DNA from: JBDTSW01 sp963782605
GTDB lineage: Bacteria; Actinomycetota; Thermoleophilia; Solirubrobacterales; 70-9
Direction: 5' to 3'
NCBI GenBank assembly: GCA_963782605.1
Contig: CAWAKK010000010.1
Coordinates: 124,001 to 188,000 of the forward strand
Length of the DNA: 64,000 nucleotides
Shown here: positions 18,452 to 27,500 of the stretch, piece by piece
Layout: each line of letters begins with the position of its first letter
Position numbering within the stretch: position 1 is the stretch's first letter
Notes under the pieces: model-generated
What the model was told of the DNA's origin: nothing
The model's database searches: none
The model's input: the letters and a program-made list of their open reading frames with translations, nothing else
Program-made: the position numbers and the translations under genes

Positions 18452-18909
18452 TGGTAACCAGTAGTGGTCAGAACCGCGACGAGGCGGTCCTCGAGCTCGC
18501 TTCGAGGCTGCGGCTCACCATCGCTCGCACTGCCCGGCGGCTGCGCCAGCAGGCCGGCACCGACCTCTCGGCAGCGCTCACCGCCGCCCTCGCGACGGTC
18601 GAGGTCCACGGCCCACTCACTCCCTCCGAGCTGGCCGACGCGGAGCGCGTCAAGCGCCCCACGGCGACGCGAATCATCGCCAAGCTCGAGTCGCTCGACC
18701 TCGTCGAGCGAACGGCGGATCCGACTGACCGTCGCTCCTCACTCGTCGCCATGACGCCCGAGGGACACGCTTTGCTGCGGCGCCTGCGCAAGCGCAAGAA
18801 CGCCTACTTGGCGAGGCGCCTGCGCGAGCTCGGTCCGGCCGACGTCGAAGCGCTCGAGCGTGCGGCGGACGTGCTCGAGCGGATGCTCGAAAGTGAGCGG
18901 CGAGCTTGA
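18451..18909 (+). CDS. MarR family transcriptional regulator
   Basis: A 152-residue winged-helix repressor. The recognition part TPSELADAERVKRPTATRIIAKLESLDLVER and the wing ADPTDRRSSLVAMTPEGH are typical of MarR. The gene overlaps the MFS transporter by TTGA, so the pair is one operon in which the regulator probably controls efflux. The GGAGG upstream lies 22 bases from the ATG, too far to serve it, so the message may be leaderless. The ligand is unknown. Confidence 0.88.
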   Translation: MVTSSGQNRDEAVLELASRLRLTIARTARRLRQQAGTDLSAALTAALATVEVHGPLTPSELADAERVKRPTATRIIAKLESLDLVERTADPTDRRSSLVAMTPEGHALLRRLRKRKNAYLARRLRELGPADVEALERAADVLERMLESERRA

Positions 18910-20633
18910 GCGCCGCCCTGCGCAGATCCTTCGACTCACTAGCGATCCCGAACTACCGGCGCTACTTCGCCGGCCAGTTGGTCTCGCTCTCGGGCAACTG
19001 GATGCAGATCGTCGCCGAGATGTGGCTGATCTTGACGCTCACGGGCAGCGCCTTCGCGGTCGGCATCACCACGGCCCTGCAGTTTCTGCCGATCCTCCTG
19101 TTCGCGACCTGGGGCGGGCTGCTCGCCGACCGGGTTCCCAAGCGACGCCTCCTGATCATCACGCAGGGGCTGATGGTCATCCCCGCCCTGATGCTGTTCG
19201 GCCTCACGGCGAGCGGCGTGGTCGAGGCGTGGATGGTCTACGTGCTCGTCTTCGCGCGGGGCGCGGTGAACGCCGTGGACAACCCGACGCGCCAGAGCTT
19301 CGTGTCCGAGATGGTGGGGTCCGAGCGAGTCGTAAACGCCGTGGGGCTCAACAGCGCACTGATCCACTCAGCCCGGATCGTCGGACCGGCGGGCGCGGGG
19401 GTCGTGATCTCGAGCCTTGGGATCGCTCCCTGTTTTCTGCTCAACGCCTTCACCTTCGTCGCGATGATCTTCGCCCTGCGGAGCATGGACCGGCGCCGGC
19501 TGCAGCCGGCGCCGCTTGCCCCACGCCGGCGCGGGGCCCTGCGCTCGACGCTTCGCTACGTCCTCGATACCCCGGCCCTCGCGGTGCCGCTGGCGATGAT
19601 GGCCGTGGTGGGAACGCTGGGGTTCAACTTCCAGGTGATCCTCCCCGTGTTCGCGCGATTCACGTTCGATGGCGGCGCCTCCGCCTACACGATGCTCGCG
19701 ATCGCGATGGCTGCCGGATCGCTCGTGGGCTCGCTCTACACCGGCACGCGCGGACGGGTCTCCGGGCGCTATCTCGTCATCGCGTCCCTGTTGTTTGGGG
19801 CCTTCGCCGCGACGGCGGCCGTCGCCCCCACGCTGCTCACCGCAGCGATTGCACTCGTGCCGGTCGGGGCCGCCAGCGTCGCCTTGGCCGCGGGGGCCAA
19901 CGCGTCCCTGCAGCTCGCCTCCGACCCATCGCAGCGGGGACGCGTGATGGCCCTGTACTCGACCGTCTTCCTTGGCTCGACGCCAATCGGCGGGCCGATC
20001 GCGGGCTGGCTCTCCGAAGCGGCCAGCCCACGAGCTGCCCTGCTCCTAACCGCGGTGGCCGCGGTGGGGGCCGGCGCGGCTGCCTACGTTTACCTGGTGC
20101 GGCGGGGGCGGCGGGTGGCCGGCCGGCATGCGATCGCGGGTGAGGCCCGGAGTCCGCAGCAGGCGAATGGGCGTGAACGCGGAAGAGGGCTCGACGTAGA
20201 AACGGACACCGTCGCGCTCCTCGATCGCAGTGACCGCAGCCTCTCGGCGACGCCAGGCCAAAGCGACCAGGATCGCGTAGCCCGCGCCGACGGCGGCGAC
20301 CTGAGGCCACAGCCAGGCGAGGCCGGCCGAGACGACCGCGAAAGCGCCGATCGGCCACAGCCGCTGGAAGGCGATCCGTCCCGGGCTCTCGACCGGCAGG
20401 CTGGTCGCCGTGCGCGCCGAGGCGAGCGCCCGGGACATCGCCTCCCCGGCGCGCGTCGAGCGACCGAGGATGAGGCCGGCGATCACGGCAATCGCCCACC
20501 ACCCGCCCGCCACGGCCAGCAGCGTGTAGTCGCGATCCCCCTCGGCGACGATGGCGGTGACGGCGCCAAGCGCCGTCGCGACGCCAGCGATCAGCAGCAC
20601 CGTGACGCGCAGGAGATCGCAGAAGAGCATTAG
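18906..20633 (+). CDS. MFS transporter (EntS-like); the last ~150 residues are doubtful
   Basis: An efflux permease of the major facilitator superfamily. Residues 1 to about 410 hold the hydrophobic helices and the family motif GGLLADRVPKRRLL after helix 2. The tail from about 20130 to 20633 is hydrophilic, rich in Arg, Asp and Gln, and runs antisense to the membrane protein gene at 20046-20630; it looks like read-through. A one-base insertion near 20093-20196 would let the protein end at TAG 20197. The gene is co-transcribed with marR. The transported compound is unknown. Confidence 0.8.
   Translation: MSAALRRSFDSLAIPNYRRYFAGQLVSLSGNWMQIVAEMWLILTLTGSAFAVGITTALQFLPILLFATWGGLLADRVPKRRLLIITQGLMVIPALMLFGLTASGVVEAWMVYVLVFARGAVNAVDNPTRQSFVSEMVGSERVVNAVGLNSALIHSARIVGPAGAGVVISSLGIAPCFLLNAFTFVAMIFALRSMDRRRLQPAPLAPRRRGALRSTLRYVLDTPALAVPLAMMAVVGTLGFNFQVILPVFARFTFDGGASAYTMLAIAMAAGSLVGSLYTGTRGRVSGRYLVIASLLFGAFAATAAVAPTLLTAAIALVPVGAASVALAAGANASLQLASDPSQRGRVMALYSTVFLGSTPIGGPIAGWLSEAASPRAALLLTAVAAVGAGAAAYVYLVRRGRRVAGRHAIAGEARSPQQANGRERGRGLDVETDTVALLDRSDRSLSATPGQSDQDRVARADGGDLRPQPGEAGRDDRESADRPQPLEGDPSRALDRQAGRRARRGERPGHRLPGARRATEDEAGDHGNRPPPARHGQQRVVAIPLGDDGGDGAKRRRDASDQQHRDAQEIAEEH
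20046..20630 (-). CDS. Membrane protein of unknown function downstream of otsB
   Basis: Up to 194 residues with about four hydrophobic helices (for example VTVLLIAGVATALGAVTAIVA, and two near residues 85-125) and a C-terminal cytoplasmic segment containing RFYVEPSSAFTPIRLLRTPG. Its ATG shares one base with the otsB stop (TAATG), so the genes are coupled. The last ~40 residues (PPPPPHQ and beyond) overlap the MFS gene antisense and may be an artefact. A stop at 20092 lies in the frame one base away. No function assigned. Confidence 0.6.
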   Translation of the reverse strand: MLFCDLLRVTVLLIAGVATALGAVTAIVAEGDRDYTLLAVAGGWWAIAVIAGLILGRSTRAGEAMSRALASARTATSLPVESPGRIAFQRLWPIGAFAVVSAGLAWLWPQVAAVGAGYAILVALAWRRREAAVTAIEERDGVRFYVEPSSAFTPIRLLRTPGLTRDRMPAGHPPPPPHQVNVGSRAGPHRGHRG

Positions 20634-21445
20634 GGGATGAGGGCCTCGAGTACCAACGCGAAGCCGTCGGTCCCGTCGACCACAAAGGATGTGCGGGCTC
20701 CGAGCTCCTCCGGGGCCTCATCCGAGTCCACGCCGACGCACACCGCTGAGATGAGCCTGCCCGAGCGCTCCATCCGTTGCAAAACCTGAAACGCGTCGAG
20801 GTCCGTGAGGTCGTCGCCGCCGAAGAGCACGCGGCCGACCGCGTGGTCCCGCACCATCCGCAGGGCCGCCGAGCCCTTGTCGATTCCCGCCACGGGGCGC
20901 AGCTCGAGCACCTTCCGCCCCCACCTGGGGACGAGTCCGGCTTCCTCGGCCCGGGCGGCCACCCCCTCGGCCTGGGTCTTGGCTTCGCCCTCGTCCGACG
21001 CTCCACGCCAGTGAAGCGCCTGGATCGCCCCCTTGTCCTCCGGGCGCAGCTCTGCCGCCTCAAGCTCGCCAGGGTCGAGATCTTCCACGAACGCCCGAGC
21101 GCGCTTCGCGCGACCGGCCACGGCGGGGTCGGGGCGAGGCTTGCTCTCCCCCGGATCCAGCAACTCGAAGCCGTGGTTTCCCGCATACGAGAGCTCCTCG
21201 ACGCCGACGATGCGACGGGCGTCCAGTGCCCTGCGTCCGGTGAGGCAGCCGACCAGGGCGTAGCTCGAGGCAAGGGTCCGCAGGACCTCCCTGGTGCGAT
21301 CGGGGACCGCCGCGGCATCGGGGTCGGCAACGATCGGCGCCAGCGTGCCATCGACGTCGCAGAGGACGGCGGCCGCGTCGGGAGCGGACCGGAGGGGAGC
21401 GATGAGCTGCTCGAGCTCCGGTTCGGTGGAGGTGGCAGGATCCAC
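20630..21445 (-). CDS. otsB: Trehalose-6-phosphate phosphatase
   Basis: A 271-residue HAD-superfamily phosphatase that removes phosphate from trehalose-6-phosphate. Motif I is LCDVDGTLAPIV, motif II has GCLTGRR, and the C-terminal GGDDLTDLDAFQ gives the Mg-binding Asp pair. The GTG at 21445 fits the divergent neighbour starting at 21465. No otsA synthase lies in the window, so the partner must be elsewhere. Coupled to the membrane protein gene that follows. Confidence 0.88.
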   Translation of the reverse strand: MDPATSTEPELEQLIAPLRSAPDAAAVLCDVDGTLAPIVADPDAAAVPDRTREVLRTLASSYALVGCLTGRRALDARRIVGVEELSYAGNHGFELLDPGESKPRPDPAVAGRAKRARAFVEDLDPGELEAAELRPEDKGAIQALHWRGASDEGEAKTQAEGVAARAEEAGLVPRWGRKVLELRPVAGIDKGSAALRMVRDHAVGRVLFGGDDLTDLDAFQVLQRMERSGRLISAVCVGVDSDEAPEELGARTSFVVDGTDGFALVLEALIP

Positions 21446-21464
21446 GCGGCCTAGTATCGCGGGG

Positions 21465-21824
21465 GTGAGGTCCTCGAGGCTCGGCAGGCTCGCCGTGATC
21501 GCCACCGCGGCGGGGGCGTACTCGGCTCTGTTCGGGGTCGGCGGGGGCGTCGTGATGGTGCCGTTCCTGATCGCGTGGTTCGGCTACGGTGAGCGTGAAG
21601 CAACGGGAACCAGCCTCCTCGCGATCGTGCTGATCGCCGCGCTCGCCGCCCTCATCCAAGGGATCTACGGCAACGTGGACCCGGCCAAGGCAGCTCTCGT
21701 CGGGGTGCCGGCCCTGGCCGGCGTTCTCGCCGGGACGGCGGCTCAGCAGCGCCTGCCCGAACGCTGGATCTCGGGGGTGTTCGCCCTCATGCTGCTGGCG
21801 ATCGCCGCCCAGCTCATTCTCTGA
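21465..21824 (+). CDS. Half-size TauE/SafE family membrane protein, first half
   Basis: A 119-residue protein with about four helices and the glycine-rich TauE/SafE repeat motif (YSALFGVGGGVVMVPFL), followed by TGTSLLAIVLIAALAAL. TauE/SafE permeases are normally about 250 residues with two such repeats. This gene carries only one and is followed at once by the second half (TGATG overlap at 21822-21826). A heterodimeric exporter of sulfonate, sulfite or another anion is inferred. Confidence 0.75.
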   Translation: MRSSRLGRLAVIATAAGAYSALFGVGGGVVMVPFLIAWFGYGEREATGTSLLAIVLIAALAALIQGIYGNVDPAKAALVGVPALAGVLAGTAAQQRLPERWISGVFALMLLAIAAQLIL

Positions 21825-22225
21825 TGGACCCAGCGGACGCACTGGCGGCGGGCGCGATGGGCCTGGCCGGCGGCATCGTCGGCGGGCTCGTCGGGGTGGG
21901 CGGCGGCATTCTGTTCGTTCCTGCCCTCGCGATCTTCGCGGGCTTGACCCAGGTCGAGGCGCAATCGACATCGCTCCTGGCGATCATCGCGGTGGCAGCG
22001 CTCGGGAGCTGGCGTCAGCACGAGTACGGAAACGTCCGGGTGGCCGACGGGCTGGCAATCGGTGCGCTGTCGCTCCTCGGTGTGGCGTTCGGGGCCGTCG
22101 TCTCCAACGCGGTCTCGCAGCGAACGCTCGAGCTCTCCTTCGCCGCCCTTCTGATCTTCCTCTCGATCCAGCTCGCCATGCGCTCCCTGCGCCCCAGACC
22201 CGAGGACGGTGCGCCCGATGGATGA
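21824..22225 (+). CDS. Half-size TauE/SafE family membrane protein, second half
   Basis: A 133-residue protein with the second repeat (GGLVGVGGGILFVPALAIF, then EAQSTSLLAIIAVAALGSW) and about four helices. It starts at ATG overlapping the stop of the first half, so the two are translationally coupled and probably assemble together. Its end overlaps the ArfB-like gene by 8 bases. The substrate is unknown. Confidence 0.75.
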   Translation: MDPADALAAGAMGLAGGIVGGLVGVGGGILFVPALAIFAGLTQVEAQSTSLLAIIAVAALGSWRQHEYGNVRVADGLAIGALSLLGVAFGAVVSNAVSQRTLELSFAALLIFLSIQLAMRSLRPRPEDGAPDG

Positions 22226-22631
22226 CCCGATGCCGATTGCCCCGGGGGTCGCGATCCCCCTGGCCGAGATCGAGCTCAGGGCGAGCCGGTCCTCCGGCCC
22301 CGGAGGTCAGCACGCCAACGTCACCGCCTCACGCGTGGAGGCCAGCTTCGACGTGAGCGGCTCAAAGGCCCTTAGCGAGCGCAACCGTGACCTGCTGCTG
22401 CGCCGCCTCGGCGATCGCGTGAGCGCGGTCGCTCAGGACGCCCGTGGCCAGGCGCGTAACCGCGAGCTGGCACTCGAGCGCCTGCGCGACAAACTGGCCG
22501 ACGGATTGCGAGAACTACCCCCGCGCCGTCCGACCAAGCCCACGCGTGCGGCACGCGAACGCCGCCTGGAGGGAAAGCGCCGCACTTCTCAGAGAAAGCG
22601 GCGACGCAAGCCTCCGGGCGCGGACGAGTAA
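22218..22631 (+). CDS. ArfB-like peptidyl-tRNA hydrolase with GGQ domain
   Basis: A 137-residue class I release-factor-like protein. The catalytic GGQ is in SSGPGGQHANVTASRVE near residue 31-33, and a highly basic tail (EGKRRTSQRKRRRKPPG) would bind the mRNA channel of stalled ribosomes, as in ArfB/YaeJ. It rescues non-stop ribosomes without codon recognition. The ATG at 22218 is preferred; GTG at 22209 is also possible. Confidence 0.85.
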   Translation: MDDPMPIAPGVAIPLAEIELRASRSSGPGGQHANVTASRVEASFDVSGSKALSERNRDLLLRRLGDRVSAVAQDARGQARNRELALERLRDKLADGLRELPPRRPTKPTRAARERRLEGKRRTSQRKRRRKPPGADE

Positions 22632-22650
22632 CGGGCAGGGCCGCTACGCG

Positions 22651-23571
22651 CTAGAGCCCGCGCTCCAACGCTCCCTTCACAGACGCATCGAGCGCGTTCA
22701 GGCGATAGAGCGCGAGCGCCTCCACCGACCCGAATCCGCGCCCGGCGCCGCCACCGCGCCCCTTCGCGGGCCCGGCATCCGGACCGTGGTGGGAGAGCAC
22801 GCAGTGAAGGAGCGCCAGGCGCCGATCGTCCGGCAGCCCCCCGGAGGCCTCGCCGATGATCTGTGCCCCGATCGCGAGATGGCCGAGCAGGCGGCCCTCG
22901 TCGCTCGTTCCGAACTCGGCACCGTAGGTGAACTCGCGTGCCTTGCCGACGTCGTGGAGGATCGCGGCCGCCATCAGCAGGTCGGAGTCGAGGCGTGGAT
23001 GAAGCGTGCAGGTCTCGCCGACGAGGGTCGCGACGGCCACCGTGTGCTCGAGCAGGCCGCCGAGGTATGCGTGGTGGGAGGCCCGCGTGCACGGTGCCCG
23101 GCGGAAACCCTCGGCTGCTGGGCCCTCGAACGCGACCGCTCGGACGACCGCGGCCAGGCCCGGATCGGCGATCTCCCGCGCAAGGTGCTCGAGGAAGCCC
23201 TCGAGCTCTTCAGCGGAGCGGTACGCGGCGGGCAGGAACTCCTCCGGGCGGTAGTCGCCGGGCTCGAGCCGTCGCGCGTCGTCGATCTCGGCGACCAGCT
23301 CACCGCGATAGCGCTCGACCTTGCCACGCACCGCGACAGCATCCCCGCGGTCGAACCGAAGCCCGATGCGGTCAGCGTCGCGAAAAGCCCTTGCGGCCAG
23401 TGTGCCGCTGCGATCTCGCAGCTCCAGCGCCAGATAAGCGGAGCCATTCTTGGCGGTGAGCCTGTCCTTCCGCGCGCACGCGTAGCGGCCGGAGAAGCGC
23501 TGACCCGGGCGCAGTTCGGCGATCGTTGCGTCATCGCCCTGGCGCAGTTCGGTTACCGCTGCGGCCTCCAC
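22651..23571 (-). CDS. OB-fold plus HD domain protein, YhaM/CBF1-like exoribonuclease
   Basis: A 306-residue protein with an N-terminal OB-fold (about residues 20-105, with LALELRDRSGTLAARAFRD) and a C-terminal HD domain (HHAYLGGLLEHTVAVA, then ILHDVGKAREF, then HCVLSHHG). This is the layout of YhaM-type 3'-5' exoribonucleases. A second protein of the same layout lies at 60329-61369. Start codon GTG. An HD phosphohydrolase with another substrate is the alternative. Confidence 0.78.
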   Translation of the reverse strand: MEAAAVTELRQGDDATIAELRPGQRFSGRYACARKDRLTAKNGSAYLALELRDRSGTLAARAFRDADRIGLRFDRGDAVAVRGKVERYRGELVAEIDDARRLEPGDYRPEEFLPAAYRSAEELEGFLEHLAREIADPGLAAVVRAVAFEGPAAEGFRRAPCTRASHHAYLGGLLEHTVAVATLVGETCTLHPRLDSDLLMAAAILHDVGKAREFTYGAEFGTSDEGRLLGHLAIGAQIIGEASGGLPDDRRLALLHCVLSHHGPDAGPAKGRGGGAGRGFGSVEALALYRLNALDASVKGALERGL

Positions 23572-23623
23572 ACGTCGATCATGAGTGACGAGCCGGACGC
23601 ACGAGCCGCGATAAGGTCACGGC

Positions 23624-24502
23624 GTGGACGCGTTGATATGGGAGGGAGAGCGGCCCGTGCTGCGCTCCCCCGTACTTGTCGCCGCCTTCTCCGGCTGGAA
23701 CGACGCCGCCAGCGCCGCAACCACGGCCCTCGAAGCCGCCGCCGCCGACCTCGACTCAGAGGTCGTCGCGCGCATCGACCCCGAGGAGTTCTTCGACTTT
23801 CAGGTAAACAGGCCCCAGATCCGCCTGACGGAGGGCCAGGCACGCCACGTCGACTGGCCCGAGAACTCGCTGGTCGTCGCCCGCGCGGAGGGAGCCGAGA
23901 GAGACCTGTTGTTGCTCTCGGGGACCGAGCCCAATCTGCGCTGGCGTTCGTTCGCCCAGTCCATCCTCGACGCCTCCCAGGAGCTCGGCGTGGAGATGAT
24001 GGTCACGCTCGGGGCGCTGATCGCGGACGTCGCCCACAGCCGCCCCGTGCCGATCACCGGCCTCGCCTCCGATCCCGAGCTCGTCGAGCGGCTCGGGCTG
24101 CACCGCTCGAACTACGAGGGGCCCACTGGAATCGTCGGGATCCTTCACAACCAATGCCGCGAACGCAACATCACGTCGGCCAGCCTCTGGGCTGCGGTCC
24201 CACACTACGTCGCCGCCGTGCCCAACCCCAAGGCCGCGCTCGCCCTGCTGCGGCGCCTGGAGGGGCTCACGGGCGTGGCCATCGAGGCCTCCGAGCTCGA
24301 GGACGCGATGGGTCGCTTCGACGACCAGGTCGATCGGGCGGTCGACGCAAACCCCGAGATCCGGGAGCTCGTCGCCCGCCTCGAGGCGGAGCAGGAGGAG
24401 GCCCTGAGAGGCGAGGGGGAGGACGTGCCGTCGGGAGACACGATCGCCGACGAGTTCCAGCGCTTCCTGCGCCAGCGAGGCACTGAGCCCGGTCCCACCT
24501 AG
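23624..24502 (+). CDS. PAC2 family protein
   Basis: A 292-residue protein with the PAC2 fold, related to proteasome assembly chaperones and widespread in actinobacteria. Characteristic segments are LVAAFSGWNDAASAAT at the N terminus, LLLSGTEPNLRW in the middle and GALIADVAHSRPVPITG. The C-terminal third is an acidic coiled coil (ELVARLEAEQEEAL). The bacterial function is not settled; a link to the Pup-proteasome system is only suggested by family. Confidence 0.85.
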   Translation: MDALIWEGERPVLRSPVLVAAFSGWNDAASAATTALEAAAADLDSEVVARIDPEEFFDFQVNRPQIRLTEGQARHVDWPENSLVVARAEGAERDLLLLSGTEPNLRWRSFAQSILDASQELGVEMMVTLGALIADVAHSRPVPITGLASDPELVERLGLHRSNYEGPTGIVGILHNQCRERNITSASLWAAVPHYVAAVPNPKAALALLRRLEGLTGVAIEASELEDAMGRFDDQVDRAVDANPEIRELVARLEAEQEEALRGEGEDVPSGDTIADEFQRFLRQRGTEPGPT

Positions 24503-24508
24503 CGCCTG

Positions 24509-27500
24509 TTAGGCCTCCGACGCCGGGCAGATCAGCCGGTAGTCGCACCAAGAGCAGATGTTCGGAGCGGGTCGCGGCTCGAAGTCCTGCTCCTCGATGC
24601 CCCCCGCGACCTCGAGCACCGTCCGCTCAACCCGCTCGGCATCGTCGGGCTGGGCCCGCACCGGCACGCGCTCGTCCTCGAGGACGTACCAGTAGGAGCC
24701 GACATCGGCCTCGATCTGCCACGCCTCGCGGGCGCCGAGGCGATAGAGGGCGAGCTGCACGTCGCCTGCGGGAGCGACCGATGCCCCGCGCTCACCCGTC
24801 TTGTAGTCGATGAGCTCGTACCCGCCGGCTGGCGTGCGATCCACGCGGTCGACCCTGCCGCGGAGCTGGTGAGGGCCGATCCTGAAGTTGAAGGAACGCT
24901 CCAGCCACACGGGACTCGAATCCGACCGCAGGTGACGCTCGTGGTAGCGCGTCAGTGCGGAGACCGCACGGTCGCGGTACTGAAGCTCGTCGTCGGATGA
25001 GCCGAACCCCGACCGGCGCCAGCCGCCCTCGAACAAAGTCAAGAGGCGGTTGAGGCTACCGGCGGCTACGTCATCGGCAAGGCCCGCATCGGCCGCCCGC
25101 ATCTCCTCAGAGTGAAACCGGTCCAGGACGTTGTGGATGAGAATCCCGAACCGCTGGTTGATCGTGGGTTCCTGCGGGATCGCGAAGACGCGGGCGAACT
25201 TGTACTTGAGCGGGCAGATCCGGTAGAGGTCGATATCGGAGGCCGAGAGCGCCAGGCCGTCGTCCTTACGCGGAATGAACTGATCGAGTGAGGGCTCGCG
25301 TCGGGCCGCAGCCTTGCTGCGGCGGTCCTGAGTCTGGCGCTCCTCGCCGAGCACGTACTCGTCGAGCGCTGAGGCTTCGAGCGCCGTCCGCTGTTCGGGC
25401 GAGGCGATTCGTGCGAGGAGCTCGTTGACCGCGTCGAGCGCCTCCGTCGCCGGCTCCTGTCCGGGTCGCTGCACGAGCGCCGCGAGCTTCACCAGCTCCA
25501 GGAACCGAGCAACGGCGCTATTGACATCGTCGACCGTGTCCAGACGCATCTCGGAGATCGCCGAGCCGGCCCGCCATGACGACTCGAGCACCTCGTCGCG
25601 GAGCATCCGGTACGTGGAGTGCAATCCCTCCGCGGGCCCGAAGAGCTCCTCCGAATGCTCCTCCTCGACGCCTCCGAGCTGGTCGCGCACCGCCTCATAC
25701 ATGGGCGAAGCGGGCACCGGCACATCCCCTACCGCCTCCGGCCAGGAGAGGACCAGCGAGCTGCGCCCGCGAGTCATCGACACGTATGCGAGCCGCGAGC
25801 GGCGGCGAGCGACGAGGGCCTCACCAGGCGCGGGCAGCGGATCGCCGATCAGCTCGTGAGGGACCCATTCGTCCTCGAACGCCCTGCCCTCGATCGCGCC
25901 TCGATGCAGACCGAGTAGATAGACGTGATCGAACTCGAGCCCCTTCACCTGCTCGGGCTCGGCGACCACAACTGCCCCCGGGGAGGGCGGATCGCAGTCG
26001 TCGTCGCCGAGCTCGCCCGCGTCGGCCACGGACGTCAGGTGGCGGATGAAGTCGCGAGATGAGGCCCGCGGCTGGCGGCGACTCCAGGCGGCGGCCATCT
26101 CGGCGAGCCGGGAGAGGTTGACCAGTCGCTCAGCCGTCTCGGGACTGGCGGCGAAGAGGCGGTGGCGACGGAGCCCGATGCGCTCGATCAGCCTGCGCAC
26201 GAACACATCGGCCCGCAGCTCCTCGAGACGCTTCGCCGCCGCCCCATAGAGCCGGAGAAACGCGTGAATGCGGTCGCGCGCCTCGGGCGGGAGTTGCGGG
26301 CTCTCGAGCGCGGCGCTGAGCGCCGAGACCATGTCGAGCTTGCGCCGGCGCGCGATCGTCGTCACGCGCGCGAGGTCGACCGAGCGCAGATCGACCGGGG
26401 GGCGGGTCAGGGCGCGCACCACCGCGGCCGAGTCGTTGGGATCGGCCAGCATGCGCAGCCAGGCGAGGGCGTCACGGACCTCGGGACGCTGGAAGAAGGC
26501 GGCGTCGCCGACATACCGGAACGGGACGTTGCGCTCCTCGAGCGCGGCTCCGACGAGGCGGCCCTCGCGCCAGCCGGCCGCAGCGATCACGCAAACGCTC
26601 TCCGGCCGCACGTCGCCCCCCGCGAGCAGCAGCTCGATGTCGCGCGCGGTCGCCTGGGCCTGCGCTCGTTCTCCATCGCAGCGCCAGAAGCGCACGGCAT
26701 CGGAGGGGCTGCCGGGAACCTCGACCGGAGCAGCGCCGATCGCGATACTCGCGGCTGCCGCGAGCCGAGGGGAGAAACGCAGAGGATCCGTGAGCTCGAC
26801 TTGCTCGGCATCCGGATAGTGCTCGGCGAACCACGCGGCGTTCGCCTCCGCCGCTCCCCGAAAGCGCCGAATTCCCTGACGCTGGTCAAAGGCACAGACG
26901 AGATTCCCCGTCGATGCCAGCCCCGCGAGCAGTTCACGGTGAGCCACCCCCACGTCCTCGAGCTCGTCCGCCATCACCGAGGGGAACCGTCTGCGCAGCG
27001 CGGCGCTCACGTCGGGGCGATCGCGCAGAAGGCGGGTCAGCCCGAGGACGAGGTCTCCCTCGTCGAGGCTGCCCGCCTCGTGGAGGATGCGGTCGTGGCG
27101 CGCGTAGAGCTCCGCGAATTCGAGCTCGCGGCGCGCTCGCTCGCGGCCCGGCGCGCCGGTCGCCGCATCAACCTGCGCCTCCGCCCATTCGCGCAGGCGC
27201 GGCGGGGTGATCGCCTCGGTCTTGAGCAGGTCCATCCGCCGCAGGAGCCGCGCGAGCAGTCCCGACGGGTTGCCGCGAATCTCGTGCCGGCGAAGCGGCA
27301 GATCGTCGACTCGGTCGAGCAGGATCGCGAGGCGGTCTGCGAGAGCGACCGTGCCGAAGAAAGGATCCACACCGGCCTCGACCGCATGCTCGCGCAGCAG
27401 GCGCTCGGCGAGCTCGCGGTACGTGAGGATCCAGAGCTCCGAGTAGCCCCGCTCGAGTCGCGCCTCGCAACGGCTCCGCAACCAGGCCGCCGCCGCCCGC

